Part shown: piece after piece, positions 34,738-42,044 of the stretch
How positions within the stretch are numbered: the stretch's first letter is position 1
How the letters are laid out: every line of letters begins with the position of its first letter
Source: JAGZHZ01 sp963929865
GTDB lineage: Bacteria > Bacillota > Clostridia > Lachnospirales > Lachnospiraceae
NCBI GenBank assembly: GCA_963929865.1
Contig: CAWVKK010000065.1
Coordinates: forward strand, 156,310 to 220,309
Reading direction: 5' to 3'
Length of the DNA stretch: 64,000 bases
The notes under the pieces: model-generated
What the model was told of the DNA's origin: nothing
The model's input: only the letters and a program-made list of their open reading frames with translations
Database searches by the model: none
Translations under genes and position numbers: made by a program

Positions 34738-35973
34738 ATGAAAGAAAAAGTAGTTTTGGCGTATTCCGGCGGACTCGACACAACCGCCATTATCCCGTGG
34801 TTAAAGGAAACCTTCGACTATGATGTGATCTGCTGCTGTGTCGACTGCGGACAGGGAAACGAGCTGGACGGGCTGGATGAGAGGGCAAAATTATCGGGCG
34901 CTTCCAAGCTTTACATCGAAAATATCGTCGACGAATTCTGCGAGGACTATATCATGCCGTGCGTCCAGGCAGGCGCTGTCTACGAAAATAAGTATTTACT
35001 CGGAACCTCTATGGCGCGTCCGGGCATCGCAAAAAAATTAGTGGAGATCGCGCGCAAGGAGAACGCCAGCGCCATCTGCCACGGCGCAACTGGAAAGGGA
35101 AACGATCAGATCCGCTTTGAGCTGGCGATCAAGGCTCTGGCTCCGGATTTAAAAATCATTGCCCCCTGGCGCATGACAGACGTCTGGACCATGCAGTCCC
35201 GCGAGGACGAGATCGCGTACTGCAAAAAGCACGGGATCGATCTGCCCTTCTCCGCCGACAGCAGCTACAGCCGCGACCGCAACTTGTGGCATATCAGCCA
35301 TGAAGGTCTGGAGCTGGAAAACCCGGCGAACGAACCGAATTACGACCACCTTTTAGTGCTGAGCGTCTCTCCTGAAAAAGCTCCCGACGAGCCGGAATAT
35401 GTGACTATGACGTTTGAAAAGGGCGTTCCGGTCAGCTTAAACGGCAAAAAGATGAAGGTCTCCGAGATCATCGCAAAATTAAACGAGCTCGGCGGAAAAC
35501 ACGGCATCGGCATCATCGATATCGTGGAAAACCGCGTTGTCGGCATGAAATCGCGCGGCGTCTATGAGACTCCGGGCGGAACGATTCTGATGGAAGCCCA
35601 CAAGCAGCTTGAGGAGCTGATCTTAGACCGAGACACCATGAACCTGAAAAAAGATATCGGCAACAAAATGGCGCAGCTCGTCTATGAGGGAAAATGGTTT
35701 ACCCCTCTGCGCGAGGCGATCCAGGCTTTCGTGACCGTCACCCAGCAGTATGTGACAGGCGAAGTCAAATTCAAGCTGTACAAAGGCAATATCATCAAAG
35801 CCGGAACGACCTCCCCGTATTCCTTATACAGCGAATCTCTCGCATCCTTCACAACGGGAGATCTGTACGACCATCACGACGCCGACGGATTCATCACCTT
35901 GTTCGGGCTGCCGTTAAAGGTGCGCGCCATGAAGATGGCAGAGCTTGCCAAAAAGCAGACTGAGACAAACTGA
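34738..35973 (+). CDS. argG: Argininosuccinate synthase
   Basis: A 411-residue enzyme that joins citrulline and aspartate using ATP. It opens with the N-type ATP pyrophosphatase P-loop AYSGGLDTTAIIPWL, then GATGKGNDQIRFELA. The ATG at 34738 has CAGGAGGATGAAAGT; a frame 19 codons longer has no ribosome site and would start inside the promoter. argH is not adjacent; a terminator follows. Expressed divergently from argCJBD. Confidence 0.96.
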   Translation: MKEKVVLAYSGGLDTTAIIPWLKETFDYDVICCCVDCGQGNELDGLDERAKLSGASKLYIENIVDEFCEDYIMPCVQAGAVYENKYLLGTSMARPGIAKKLVEIARKENASAICHGATGKGNDQIRFELAIKALAPDLKIIAPWRMTDVWTMQSREDEIAYCKKHGIDLPFSADSSYSRDRNLWHISHEGLELENPANEPNYDHLLVLSVSPEKAPDEPEYVTMTFEKGVPVSLNGKKMKVSEIIAKLNELGGKHGIGIIDIVENRVVGMKSRGVYETPGGTILMEAHKQLEELILDRDTMNLKKDIGNKMAQLVYEGKWFTPLREAIQAFVTVTQQYVTGEVKFKLYKGNIIKAGTTSPYSLYSESLASFTTGDLYDHHDADGFITLFGLPLKVRAMKMAELAKKQTETN

Positions 35974-36005
35974 TTTTTTCTTGTCTGTTTTCTCAAATAT
36001 CGCAG

Positions 36006-36050
36006 CACGAAAAAAAAGGATAGGCTTTTTCGCTTATCCTTTTTTGTTCT
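36006..36050. terminator. Bidirectional terminator after argG
   Basis: GGATAGGC and GCTTATCC pair around a TTTTTC loop (about 36018-36040), with A8 on the left and T6 on the right, so it can stop argG and the small minus-strand gene that ends at 36079. Confidence 0.75.
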
Positions 36051-36078
36051 CTGCGGTTTTCTTTTTTTGTAATCCTCT

Positions 36079-36315
36079 TTAGTTTACGCTTAAAGAATTC
36101 TGATAGTCGACCAGCGCGTCTAAATTGACCTCGTAGTTTTTCACAGGCTCTTCGTAGATTTTATCGACGGCAGAAAATACGATCCATGCGCACACGGCAA
36201 TTCCGACTACGCCCAGCGCAGCCTTCTCCAGATTGGCTTTCATTTTTTCCCGCTTCATCTCCTGCGTACGGTTTACCTTCTTTTGTTTATAACGGTCTAC
36301 TTTTTCCTGACTCAT
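36079..36315 (-). CDS. Small single-pass membrane protein, unknown function
   Basis: A 78-residue protein I do not recognise. Residues 1-33 are highly basic (SQEKVDRYKQKKVNRTQEMKRE), residues 34-52 form one membrane helix (LGVVGIAVCAWIVFSAVD) and the short C-terminus is acidic and presumably outside. The ATG at 36315 follows AAGGAGCGAAAAGGT; the longer open frame is not supported. It stands between argG and degV, convergent to argG. Confidence 0.7.
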   Translation of the reverse strand: MSQEKVDRYKQKKVNRTQEMKREKMKANLEKAALGVVGIAVCAWIVFSAVDKIYEEPVKNYEVNLDALVDYQNSLSVN

Positions 36316-36471
36316 ACCTTTTCGCTCCTTACTGTAATTTCTGAAAATATCCGCAGCTGGCTTTGAGGCTGCTGTATGGGATTTATTATACAACATAATT
36401 TCTCTTTTTGCATCCTCTTTTTCGCACACTTTTTTTCTGCCTTCCAGAACGCCCCCGCGCTTGTGCGCCTT

Positions 36472-37311
36472 TTATACGACCACGATGATGCCCCCGTCGT
36501 TGGCATACATCGAGCTGATTCCCGCCGTGTCCACGACAAAAATGTCTCTTACGTTCATCCTCTCCTCCAGCGCCTCCTTGACAATCTGGGCGCGGTCAGG
36601 GCAGTTGCAGTGCGAAATTCCCAGAATCTTTTCTTCCGGATGGTCCGTCTTCTCCACGATATGACCAACCATCTTTACAAGCGCTTTATTCATCCCGTGC
36701 GCCTGGTCAATCTGAATGATCGTGCCCTCCGGCGTCGCGGACATCACCGGCTTGATTCTCAAGGCATTTGCGACAAATGCCTTTAAGTTGCTCAGCCGCC
36801 CGTTCTTTCTAAGCGTCTCCAGGCTCTCCAGAACGAAAAACGTATTCTGTTCCGCGATATACCGCTCTACCTCCTCAACAACACGCTCAAACGCCATCCC
36901 CTGCTCCTCGCACTCTTCGATTTTCATCGCGATCAGGGTCTCTCCGACCGACGCGGAGCGCGAATTAAACACGTAAATCTTCTTATCCGGTTTCTCCTCC
37001 AGAAGCAAATTTCTTCCCAGCTGCGCGCTGTTGTAAGAGCCGCTCAGCTCCGCTGACAGCGTCACGGCATACACATGGTCCACGTCCGCATCAAACGCCT
37101 CTTTGTAGAGTTCGGGAGAAGGACATGAAGATTTCGGGCAGTTCGGACTGGCCGCAACCTTCCTTAAAAACACCTTCTGGTCAAACGTCTCATCATCCAC
37201 AAAAATTTCATCGTCCACCTGCATCGTCAGCGACGCAGTGACAAAATTTCCGCTCTCCTTCATTTTCTGTGTAAGCTCCCCGCAGCTGTCGACAATCACT
37301 CTAAAACTCAT
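36472..37311 (-). CDS. DegV family fatty-acid-binding protein
   Basis: A 279-residue DegV/FakB-type protein: VDSCGELTQKMKE at the start, SCPSPELYKEAF, and VTLSAELSGSYNSAQLGRNLL. Members bind a fatty acid and, where known, present it to the kinase FakA for phospholipid synthesis. The ATG at 37311 has CCAGGAGGAAATCGT. No fakA is in the window. Confidence 0.9.
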   Translation of the reverse strand: MSFRVIVDSCGELTQKMKESGNFVTASLTMQVDDEIFVDDETFDQKVFLRKVAASPNCPKSSCPSPELYKEAFDADVDHVYAVTLSAELSGSYNSAQLGRNLLLEEKPDKKIYVFNSRSASVGETLIAMKIEECEEQGMAFERVVEEVERYIAEQNTFFVLESLETLRKNGRLSNLKAFVANALRIKPVMSATPEGTIIQIDQAHGMNKALVKMVGHIVEKTDHPEEKILGISHCNCPDRAQIVKEALEERMNVRDIFVVDTAGISSMYANDGGIIVVV

Positions 37312-37403
37312 ACGATTTCCTCCTGGCATCAGATTCTTTTTTGACTCTGGCATCGCCAGATTATTTCAGTATCTATATTTTGCACTCTTTATCACTTATT
37401 ATG

Positions 37404-37418
37404 TAGTATTCAATACTA
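37404..37418. promoter_or_regulatory. 15-bp perfect palindrome between degV and a DUF5721 gene
   Basis: TAGTATT-C-AATACTA lies in the divergent intergenic region, 93 bases from the degV start and 27 bases upstream of the -35 of the plus-strand promoter. It is a plausible operator; the regulator is unknown. Confidence 0.4.
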
Positions 37419-37444
37419 GATAATCATAGCACATATATTTCTCC

Positions 37445-37473
37445 TTGAAAAGGGGGCAAAATAAGAATATAAT
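37445..37473 (+). promoter_or_regulatory. Sigma-A promoter of the DUF5721 gene
   Basis: Plus strand: -35 TTGAAA (37445-37450), 17-base spacer, -10 TATAAT (37468-37473). Transcription would start about 55 bases before the TTG start codon. Confidence 0.7.
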
Positions 37474-37535
37474 GTTTCTCGCGACACAGGAGGGTGCCTG
37501 CGCCTCTCCGCTTTCACAAAAAGGAGGAATCCCAC

Positions 37536-38042
37536 TTGATTCACTTAAAGATTTTAGACGTCCGGCGCTTCATGGAAAAGCTCCTCCTCGAGGACTGCTT
37601 TGACGCTTTCTTGCTCCTGGAAGCTTCCATCCGCACCGGAAATCTTTTTTCCATCGACGGACACTTAAACCGTGATTTCTACACAGAGGAAGAGTTTGCG
37701 TCTTTGACCGCCGGCGAGTTCGCGCTGACGCCGTGGAAAGAACTTCGCCATTTCTGCTATGAAATCATAAGAGGGACGAAAACCCCTTCTCAGTTTCAAA
37801 TCACCTTTCAGCTCTCCCGGCAGCGCACGGCAGAGTTTCTCAGCCAAAGCCAGGCTTCTTTTTCTCTGGACGATATCGGCGGACTCTTTTTTCACCTGAA
37901 ATACAACGACTCTTCTCTCAGCTGCATAACCGGAACCTCATACCGGATCTTCTCCCTCGACAAAGCGCTCGACCATCTCTGGGATCAAAAAATTCAGGCT
38001 TTTCTCAGCCAGCTTGGCGTCTCGTTCAACATCCCTTCATGA
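37536..38042 (+). CDS. DUF5721 family protein (TTG start)
   Basis: A 168-residue cytoplasmic protein of the DUF5721 family, known mainly from Lachnospiraceae, with no known function. Typical stretches: HLKILDVRRFMEKLLLEDCFDAFLL, SIDGHLNRDFYTEEE, and TPSQFQITFQLS. The start is TTG at 37536, preceded by AGGAGGAATCCCAC; a GTG 14 codons upstream also follows an AGGAGG but with no spacing. Single gene with its own promoter. Confidence 0.75.
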   Translation: MIHLKILDVRRFMEKLLLEDCFDAFLLLEASIRTGNLFSIDGHLNRDFYTEEEFASLTAGEFALTPWKELRHFCYEIIRGTKTPSQFQITFQLSRQRTAEFLSQSQASFSLDDIGGLFFHLKYNDSSLSCITGTSYRIFSLDKALDHLWDQKIQAFLSQLGVSFNIPS

Positions 38043-38071
38043 GGGACGCATTTTGTGTGGCGTTCATTTTG

Positions 38072-38098
38072 TTAGCACTCACCTAATTTGAGTGCTAA
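38072..38098 (+). promoter_or_regulatory. CIRCE operator (HrcA binding site) upstream of htpG
   Basis: TTAGCACTC (38072-38080), nine bases, GAGTGCTAA (38090-38098): an exact CIRCE inverted repeat. It ends seven bases before the -35 of htpG. HrcA repression of htpG is therefore likely. Confidence 0.93.
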
Positions 38099-38105
38099 TT
38101 TTCTC

Positions 38106-38134
38106 TTGACTTTTTCCCTTTTGCGTATTACACT
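38106..38134 (+). promoter_or_regulatory. Sigma-A promoter of htpG
   Basis: Plus strand: -35 TTGACT (38106-38111), 17-base spacer, -10 TACACT (38129-38134), leaving a leader of about 50 bases. Confidence 0.75.
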
Positions 38135-38189
38135 TAGAGCAGCAGCAAAAAAGAAAGTAAAAAAACAGCATTTAAAGGAGTGTTTGTAT

Positions 38190-40283
38190 ATGAGCAGCAA
38201 GACAGGAAGTCTTTCCATCAACAGTGAAAATATTTTTCCGATTATAAAGAAATGGCTGTATTCTGACCACGATATTTTTTTCCGCGAGCTGGTCTCAAAC
38301 GGATGCGACGCCATCACAAAGCTGAAAAAGCTTGAAGTGATGGGAGAATACACTTTCCCTGAAAACTATAAGAGCAAAATCGACGTCATTGTCGACCCGG
38401 AAAAGAAAACGTTAAAGTTCATCGATACCGGTATCGGTATGACCGCCGACGAGGTCGAGGAGTACATCACTCAGATCGCTTTTTCCGGGGCCACTGATTT
38501 CCTTGAGAAATATAAAGACAAGACAAACAGCGATGAAATCATCGGTCACTTTGGTCTGGGATTCTACTCCGCCTTTATGGTTGCCGACGAGGTTCACATC
38601 GACACCCTCTCTTACCGCGAAGGCGCCGTGCCTGTCCACTGGGAGTGCGACGGCGGAACGGAATACACAATCGGCGACGGGGACAAAAAGACAGTCGGAA
38701 CGGAGATCACGCTGTTCTTAAACGATGAGAGCGTAGAGTTTGCCAACGAGTACCGCGCAAGAGAGGTTCTGGAAAAATACTGCTCCTTCATGCCGGTTGA
38801 GATTTTCCTCTCAAAGGCAAATGCGCCTCAGGAGTATGAGACGATCGATGAGAGCGATTTAAGAGACGACGACGTCGTAGTCGAGCGCATCCACGAGGAG
38901 GCGAAAACCGAGGAGAAGGAAAACGACAAGGGCGAAAAAGAGATCGTGGAGGTTTCCCCTGCGCGCGACCGCGTCAAGATCAACAAGCGTCCCGTCTCCT
39001 TAAGCGATACCCACCCGCTGTGGACAAAGCATCCGAACGAGTGCACAGAAGACGAATACCGGGAATTTTACCGCAAGGTTTTCATGGATTACAAGGAGCC
39101 TCTGTTCTGGATCCATCTGAACATGGACTATCCGTTTAACTTAAAGGGAATCCTGTATTTCCCGAAGATCAACACTGAGTATGACTCGATCGAGGGCACG
39201 ATCAAACTGTACAACAATCAGGTCTTCATCGCCGACAACATCAAGGAGGTCATCCCTGAATTTCTGATGCTCTTAAAAGGCGTGATCGACTGTCCGGATC
39301 TGCCTCTGAACGTCTCAAGAAGCGCGCTGCAAAACGACGGATTTGTCAAGAAGATCTCCGACTATATCACCAAAAAGGTTGCAGACAAGCTGACCGGCAT
39401 GTGCAAGACAGACCGCGAGTCCTACGAAAAATACTGGGACGATATCAGCCCGTTCATCAAATTCGGCTGCATCAAAGACGAAAAATTCTCCGAGAAGATG
39501 ACAGATTCTATTCTGTTTAAGAATCTCGACGGCAAATATCTGACCTTAAAGGATTTTATCGCAGAAAATCAGAAAGACGAGCAGACTTCGGAGGAGTCCA
39601 AATCTGAGGATGCAAAAGAAGGAGAGACAAAATCCGAAGAGACGTCAAAGGAGCAGAAGCAGGATTCTGAAAACGGGGAGAAGAAAAAGACAACGCTCTT
39701 CTACGTCACGGACGAGATTCAGCAGAGCCAGTATATCAATCTCTTCAGAGAGCAGGGGCTGGATGCTGTCATCTTAAAGCACAACATCGACTCCGCCTTC
39801 ATCACGCACCTGGAGGGCAAGAATCCGGATATCCGCTTCCAGCGCATTGACGCCGACATCAATGAGAGCGTGACGGATGGAACCTCTGAAGATTTAAAAG
39901 AGACGGCAGACGCCCTGGCTGAAATCTTCCGCAAGGCTTTAAACAAAGACAAGCTGGAGATCAAGGTGGAAAAGCTGAAGAACGAAAATATCTCCTCCAT
40001 GATGATTCTCTCAGAGGAGAGCAGACGTATGCAGGAAATGATGAAAATGTACGGTATGTACGGCATGGACCCGTCTATGTTCGCCGGCAGCGAGACGCTT
40101 GTCTTAAACGCCGGCAACAAGCTGGTGCAGTATATCTTAGAGCACAAAGACTCTGAGCATGTCCCGATGATGTGCTGCCAGTTATATGATCTGGCTATGC
40201 TCAGCCATAAACCGTTAAATCCGGATGAGATGACAAAATTCATCGCCCGCAGCAATGAAATTATGATGCTGCTCGCCAAATAA
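38190..40283 (+). CDS. htpG: Chaperone protein HtpG (Hsp90)
   Basis: A 697-residue Hsp90, longer than the usual 620-640. The N-terminal GHKL ATPase has LVSNGCDA, DTGIGMT and GHFGLGFYSAFMVADEV; the middle domain has RGVIDCPDLPLNVSR-like sequence (KGVIDCPDLPLNVSRSALQ). Two charged stretches add length: a linker near residues 233-255 (EEAKTEEKENDKGEKE) and a Ser/Glu/Lys-rich insert near 455-495. The ATG at 38190 follows AAAGGAGTGTTTGTAT. Controlled by CIRCE. Confidence 0.95.
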   Translation: MSSKTGSLSINSENIFPIIKKWLYSDHDIFFRELVSNGCDAITKLKKLEVMGEYTFPENYKSKIDVIVDPEKKTLKFIDTGIGMTADEVEEYITQIAFSGATDFLEKYKDKTNSDEIIGHFGLGFYSAFMVADEVHIDTLSYREGAVPVHWECDGGTEYTIGDGDKKTVGTEITLFLNDESVEFANEYRAREVLEKYCSFMPVEIFLSKANAPQEYETIDESDLRDDDVVVERIHEEAKTEEKENDKGEKEIVEVSPARDRVKINKRPVSLSDTHPLWTKHPNECTEDEYREFYRKVFMDYKEPLFWIHLNMDYPFNLKGILYFPKINTEYDSIEGTIKLYNNQVFIADNIKEVIPEFLMLLKGVIDCPDLPLNVSRSALQNDGFVKKISDYITKKVADKLTGMCKTDRESYEKYWDDISPFIKFGCIKDEKFSEKMTDSILFKNLDGKYLTLKDFIAENQKDEQTSEESKSEDAKEGETKSEETSKEQKQDSENGEKKKTTLFYVTDEIQQSQYINLFREQGLDAVILKHNIDSAFITHLEGKNPDIRFQRIDADINESVTDGTSEDLKETADALAEIFRKALNKDKLEIKVEKLKNENISSMMILSEESRRMQEMMKMYGMYGMDPSMFAGSETLVLNAGNKLVQYILEHKDSEHVPMMCCQLYDLAMLSHKPLNPDEMTKFIARSNEIMMLLAK

Positions 40284-40327
40284 AAACCGCGGCAGCCATC
40301 AGGCGGCAATCATATCGATCCGGCAAA

Positions 40328-40392
40328 AAAAGCTTCGGTCTGAACGCGCAGACTTGTGTGTTTTCTGCGTATGTTTTCAGACCGAAGCTTTC
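40328..40392. terminator. Terminator between htpG and a convergent glycosyltransferase gene
   Basis: AGCTTCGGTCTGAA (40331-40344) pairs with TTCAGACCGAAGCT (40376-40389), with a further inner stem CGCAGA/TCTGCG. A7 precedes it and a T-rich tract follows, so it may work in both directions. Confidence 0.75.
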
Positions 40393-40398
40393 TCTATA

Positions 40399-41481
40399 TT
40401 ATATGGTATCCTCATCCAGAATATACCGCACGATTTTTTCATCCAGATCAAGTTCTCTCGCAATGCTCTCCTCCGCCATGCCGTCCGCCTTTCTCTGCAT
40501 GACCTTTTTCGCCATCGCAATCCCCTCAAGCTGCGCCCGCAAAATGAGATCCTTTTCCCTTCGCTCCTGCCAGAGCCGGCTTTCCCTGACCGGAAATCTC
40601 CTGCCCGCTTTTTCCGAGTGCTGTTTTTGCTTTTTTAAAAGCTCCGGCGGATATTCCTCCTTTTTCAGCTTCTGCTTTTTGTCTCTGGCCGCCTGGACAA
40701 GAAAGAGCTGAATTTTGATCTTGTTGTCCTCATACAGATCCAGCGATTCATACAGCGCCTTGTAGTACTCATACAGACGCATTTTTGTCCGGATAATGTT
40801 GACCGGCGTCGTCTGCGTGCTGACAAGACTTCCCTTTGTCTTGACGTAATAGTAGACCGGCTCCTTGATCACCTCAATCTTCGCCGCATACTTCAGGTAA
40901 TCCAGGTTAAACAGAAAATCCTCGCACCATTTCAGCTGCTCAGAAAATCGGATTCCCCTGTCTTTTACAATCTTTGTCCGGTAGCATTTATTCCATACCA
41001 CCCCGTAATAAAAATCAGACGCCTTGTCGATCATGATCTTTGCGAATTCCGCCCTCGAGAGCGTACCCGGCTCTTCAATCGCGCCGCTCTGGTAGAGCTG
41101 GTGTCCTCTGACCCGGTAATAATCCGCAATCACCATATCGCTGTTGTGTCTCTCCATCGCGCGGATTAAAAGCTCCGTAGCGTTTTTCGGAATCCAGTCA
41201 TCCGAATCTAAAAATTGGAGAAATCTCCCGCACGCGTGCTCAATTCCGCAGTTTCTGCTGTCCGACACCCCTGTGTTTTCTTTTGTGATCACCCTGATGC
41301 GCGGATCTTTTTTTTCATATTCCTTTAAAATTTCCGGCGTCCTGTCCGTACTCCCGTCGTCAATCACTAAAATTTCGAGATTGGCATATGTCTGGCAGAT
41401 CACACTGTCCAGGCATCTCTCTATCGTTTCCTGCCGATTGTACACCGGAAGAATGACACTGACTTTCTTCAGGCTCTCCAT
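40399..41481 (-). CDS. Family 2 glycosyltransferase
   Basis: A 360-residue GT2 enzyme with the GT-A fold: SVILPVYNRQETIERCLDSV, VIDDGSTDRTPEIL, and LQFLDSDDWIPKNA (DxD motif). The acceptor is unknown; wall or surface polysaccharide is likely. The tail (from about residue 255) is Lys/Arg/Glu-rich and ends in a helix-turn-helix-like segment (KADGMAEESIARELDLDEKI), unusual for the family. ATG at 41481, GGAGG 14 bases upstream. Promoter at 41573-41601. Confidence 0.85.
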   Translation of the reverse strand: MESLKKVSVILPVYNRQETIERCLDSVICQTYANLEILVIDDGSTDRTPEILKEYEKKDPRIRVITKENTGVSDSRNCGIEHACGRFLQFLDSDDWIPKNATELLIRAMERHNSDMVIADYYRVRGHQLYQSGAIEEPGTLSRAEFAKIMIDKASDFYYGVVWNKCYRTKIVKDRGIRFSEQLKWCEDFLFNLDYLKYAAKIEVIKEPVYYYVKTKGSLVSTQTTPVNIIRTKMRLYEYYKALYESLDLYEDNKIKIQLFLVQAARDKKQKLKKEEYPPELLKKQKQHSEKAGRRFPVRESRLWQERREKDLILRAQLEGIAMAKKVMQRKADGMAEESIARELDLDEKIVRYILDEDTI

Positions 41482-41572
41482 ACTCTGTCTGCTTTCCTCC
41501 ACATTTCTTTTCTTCGGCGCCGGTGATATTCCGCATTCCGATCCTGTCCTGTTCTCACCATCCGACGATAGT

Positions 41573-41601
41573 ATCATACCATTTCCGGGCAAAGATTGCA
41601 A
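41573..41601 (-). promoter_or_regulatory. Promoter of the GT2 gene
   Basis: Minus strand: -35 TTGCAA (41596-41601), 17-base spacer, -10 TATGAT (41573-41578). Upstream (41602-41770) I see no gene; a 19-codon and a 26-codon minus-strand frame are too short to support. Confidence 0.6.
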
Positions 41602-41775
41602 TCGCCTGGGAAGTCATTCGCCCCTCCATACTGTTTCGAGCTTTTGTATCCGTGATTTCATCTCCTGCGGCATCGGTTTTTCTTCCGTTAAATGCCGGTT
41701 CTTCCTATTTCATTGGGATGTCCGGCAAAAAGCGCTGCCATTCTCATGAGACCGCAGCGATGCAGAATCCATTTT

Positions 41776-41789
41776 TGAATAACTATTCA
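41776..41789. promoter_or_regulatory. ARG-box-like palindrome upstream of the M14 carboxypeptidase
   Basis: TGAATAACTATTCA fits the E. coli ARG box (TGAAT-N4-ATTCA) exactly in both arms. It lies 23 bases upstream of a TTGACA at 41813-41818 that, with TATTTT at 41836-41841 (17-base spacer), could be the -35 and -10 of the carboxypeptidase gene. Confidence 0.45.
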
Positions 41790-41879
41790 TAAATGCAGTC
41801 TTATCTTTTACCTTGACACAGCAAAAAATGTATGGTATTTTCTATAATATGGAGTTTAGCTGGCAATTTCCTGCAGAGA

Positions 41880-42044
41880 TGTGCTTCTAAAATATTGCAT
41901 TTTCTTTCATTTAAATGCATGATCAAAAGATATTTTAAGCACACCGCGGCAAGGTTGACCGGCAAAATATTTTTTAATTTAACGAAAGGAGGCCGGCGCA
42001 CAGACCTGCTTCTTGAGAGAGCAGGTTTGTGTGCCTATTGAGTT
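41880..42044 (+). promoter_or_regulatory. Structured leader of the M14 carboxypeptidase
   Basis: Two structures are visible. First, TGTGCTT-CT-AAAATAT (41880-41895) pairs with ATATTTTAAGCACA (41930-41943), enclosing TGCATTT/AAATGCA. Second, after AAAGGAGG (41985-41992) a 16-bp hairpin (41995-42010 with 42020-42035, two G-U pairs) separates it from the ATG at 42045; folding leaves an effective 11-base spacing. GCCGG (41992-41996) could instead pair with CCGGC (41959-41963) and break the hairpin. A 69-codon frame (41832-42041) crosses this region but does not resemble a protein. Confidence 0.5.

Noticed and set aside
41832..42041. 69-codon frame directly ahead of the M14 carboxypeptidase
   Set aside because: It runs through the predicted promoter and both hairpins, lacks a ribosome site and resembles no protein; the structured-leader reading explains the sequence better.
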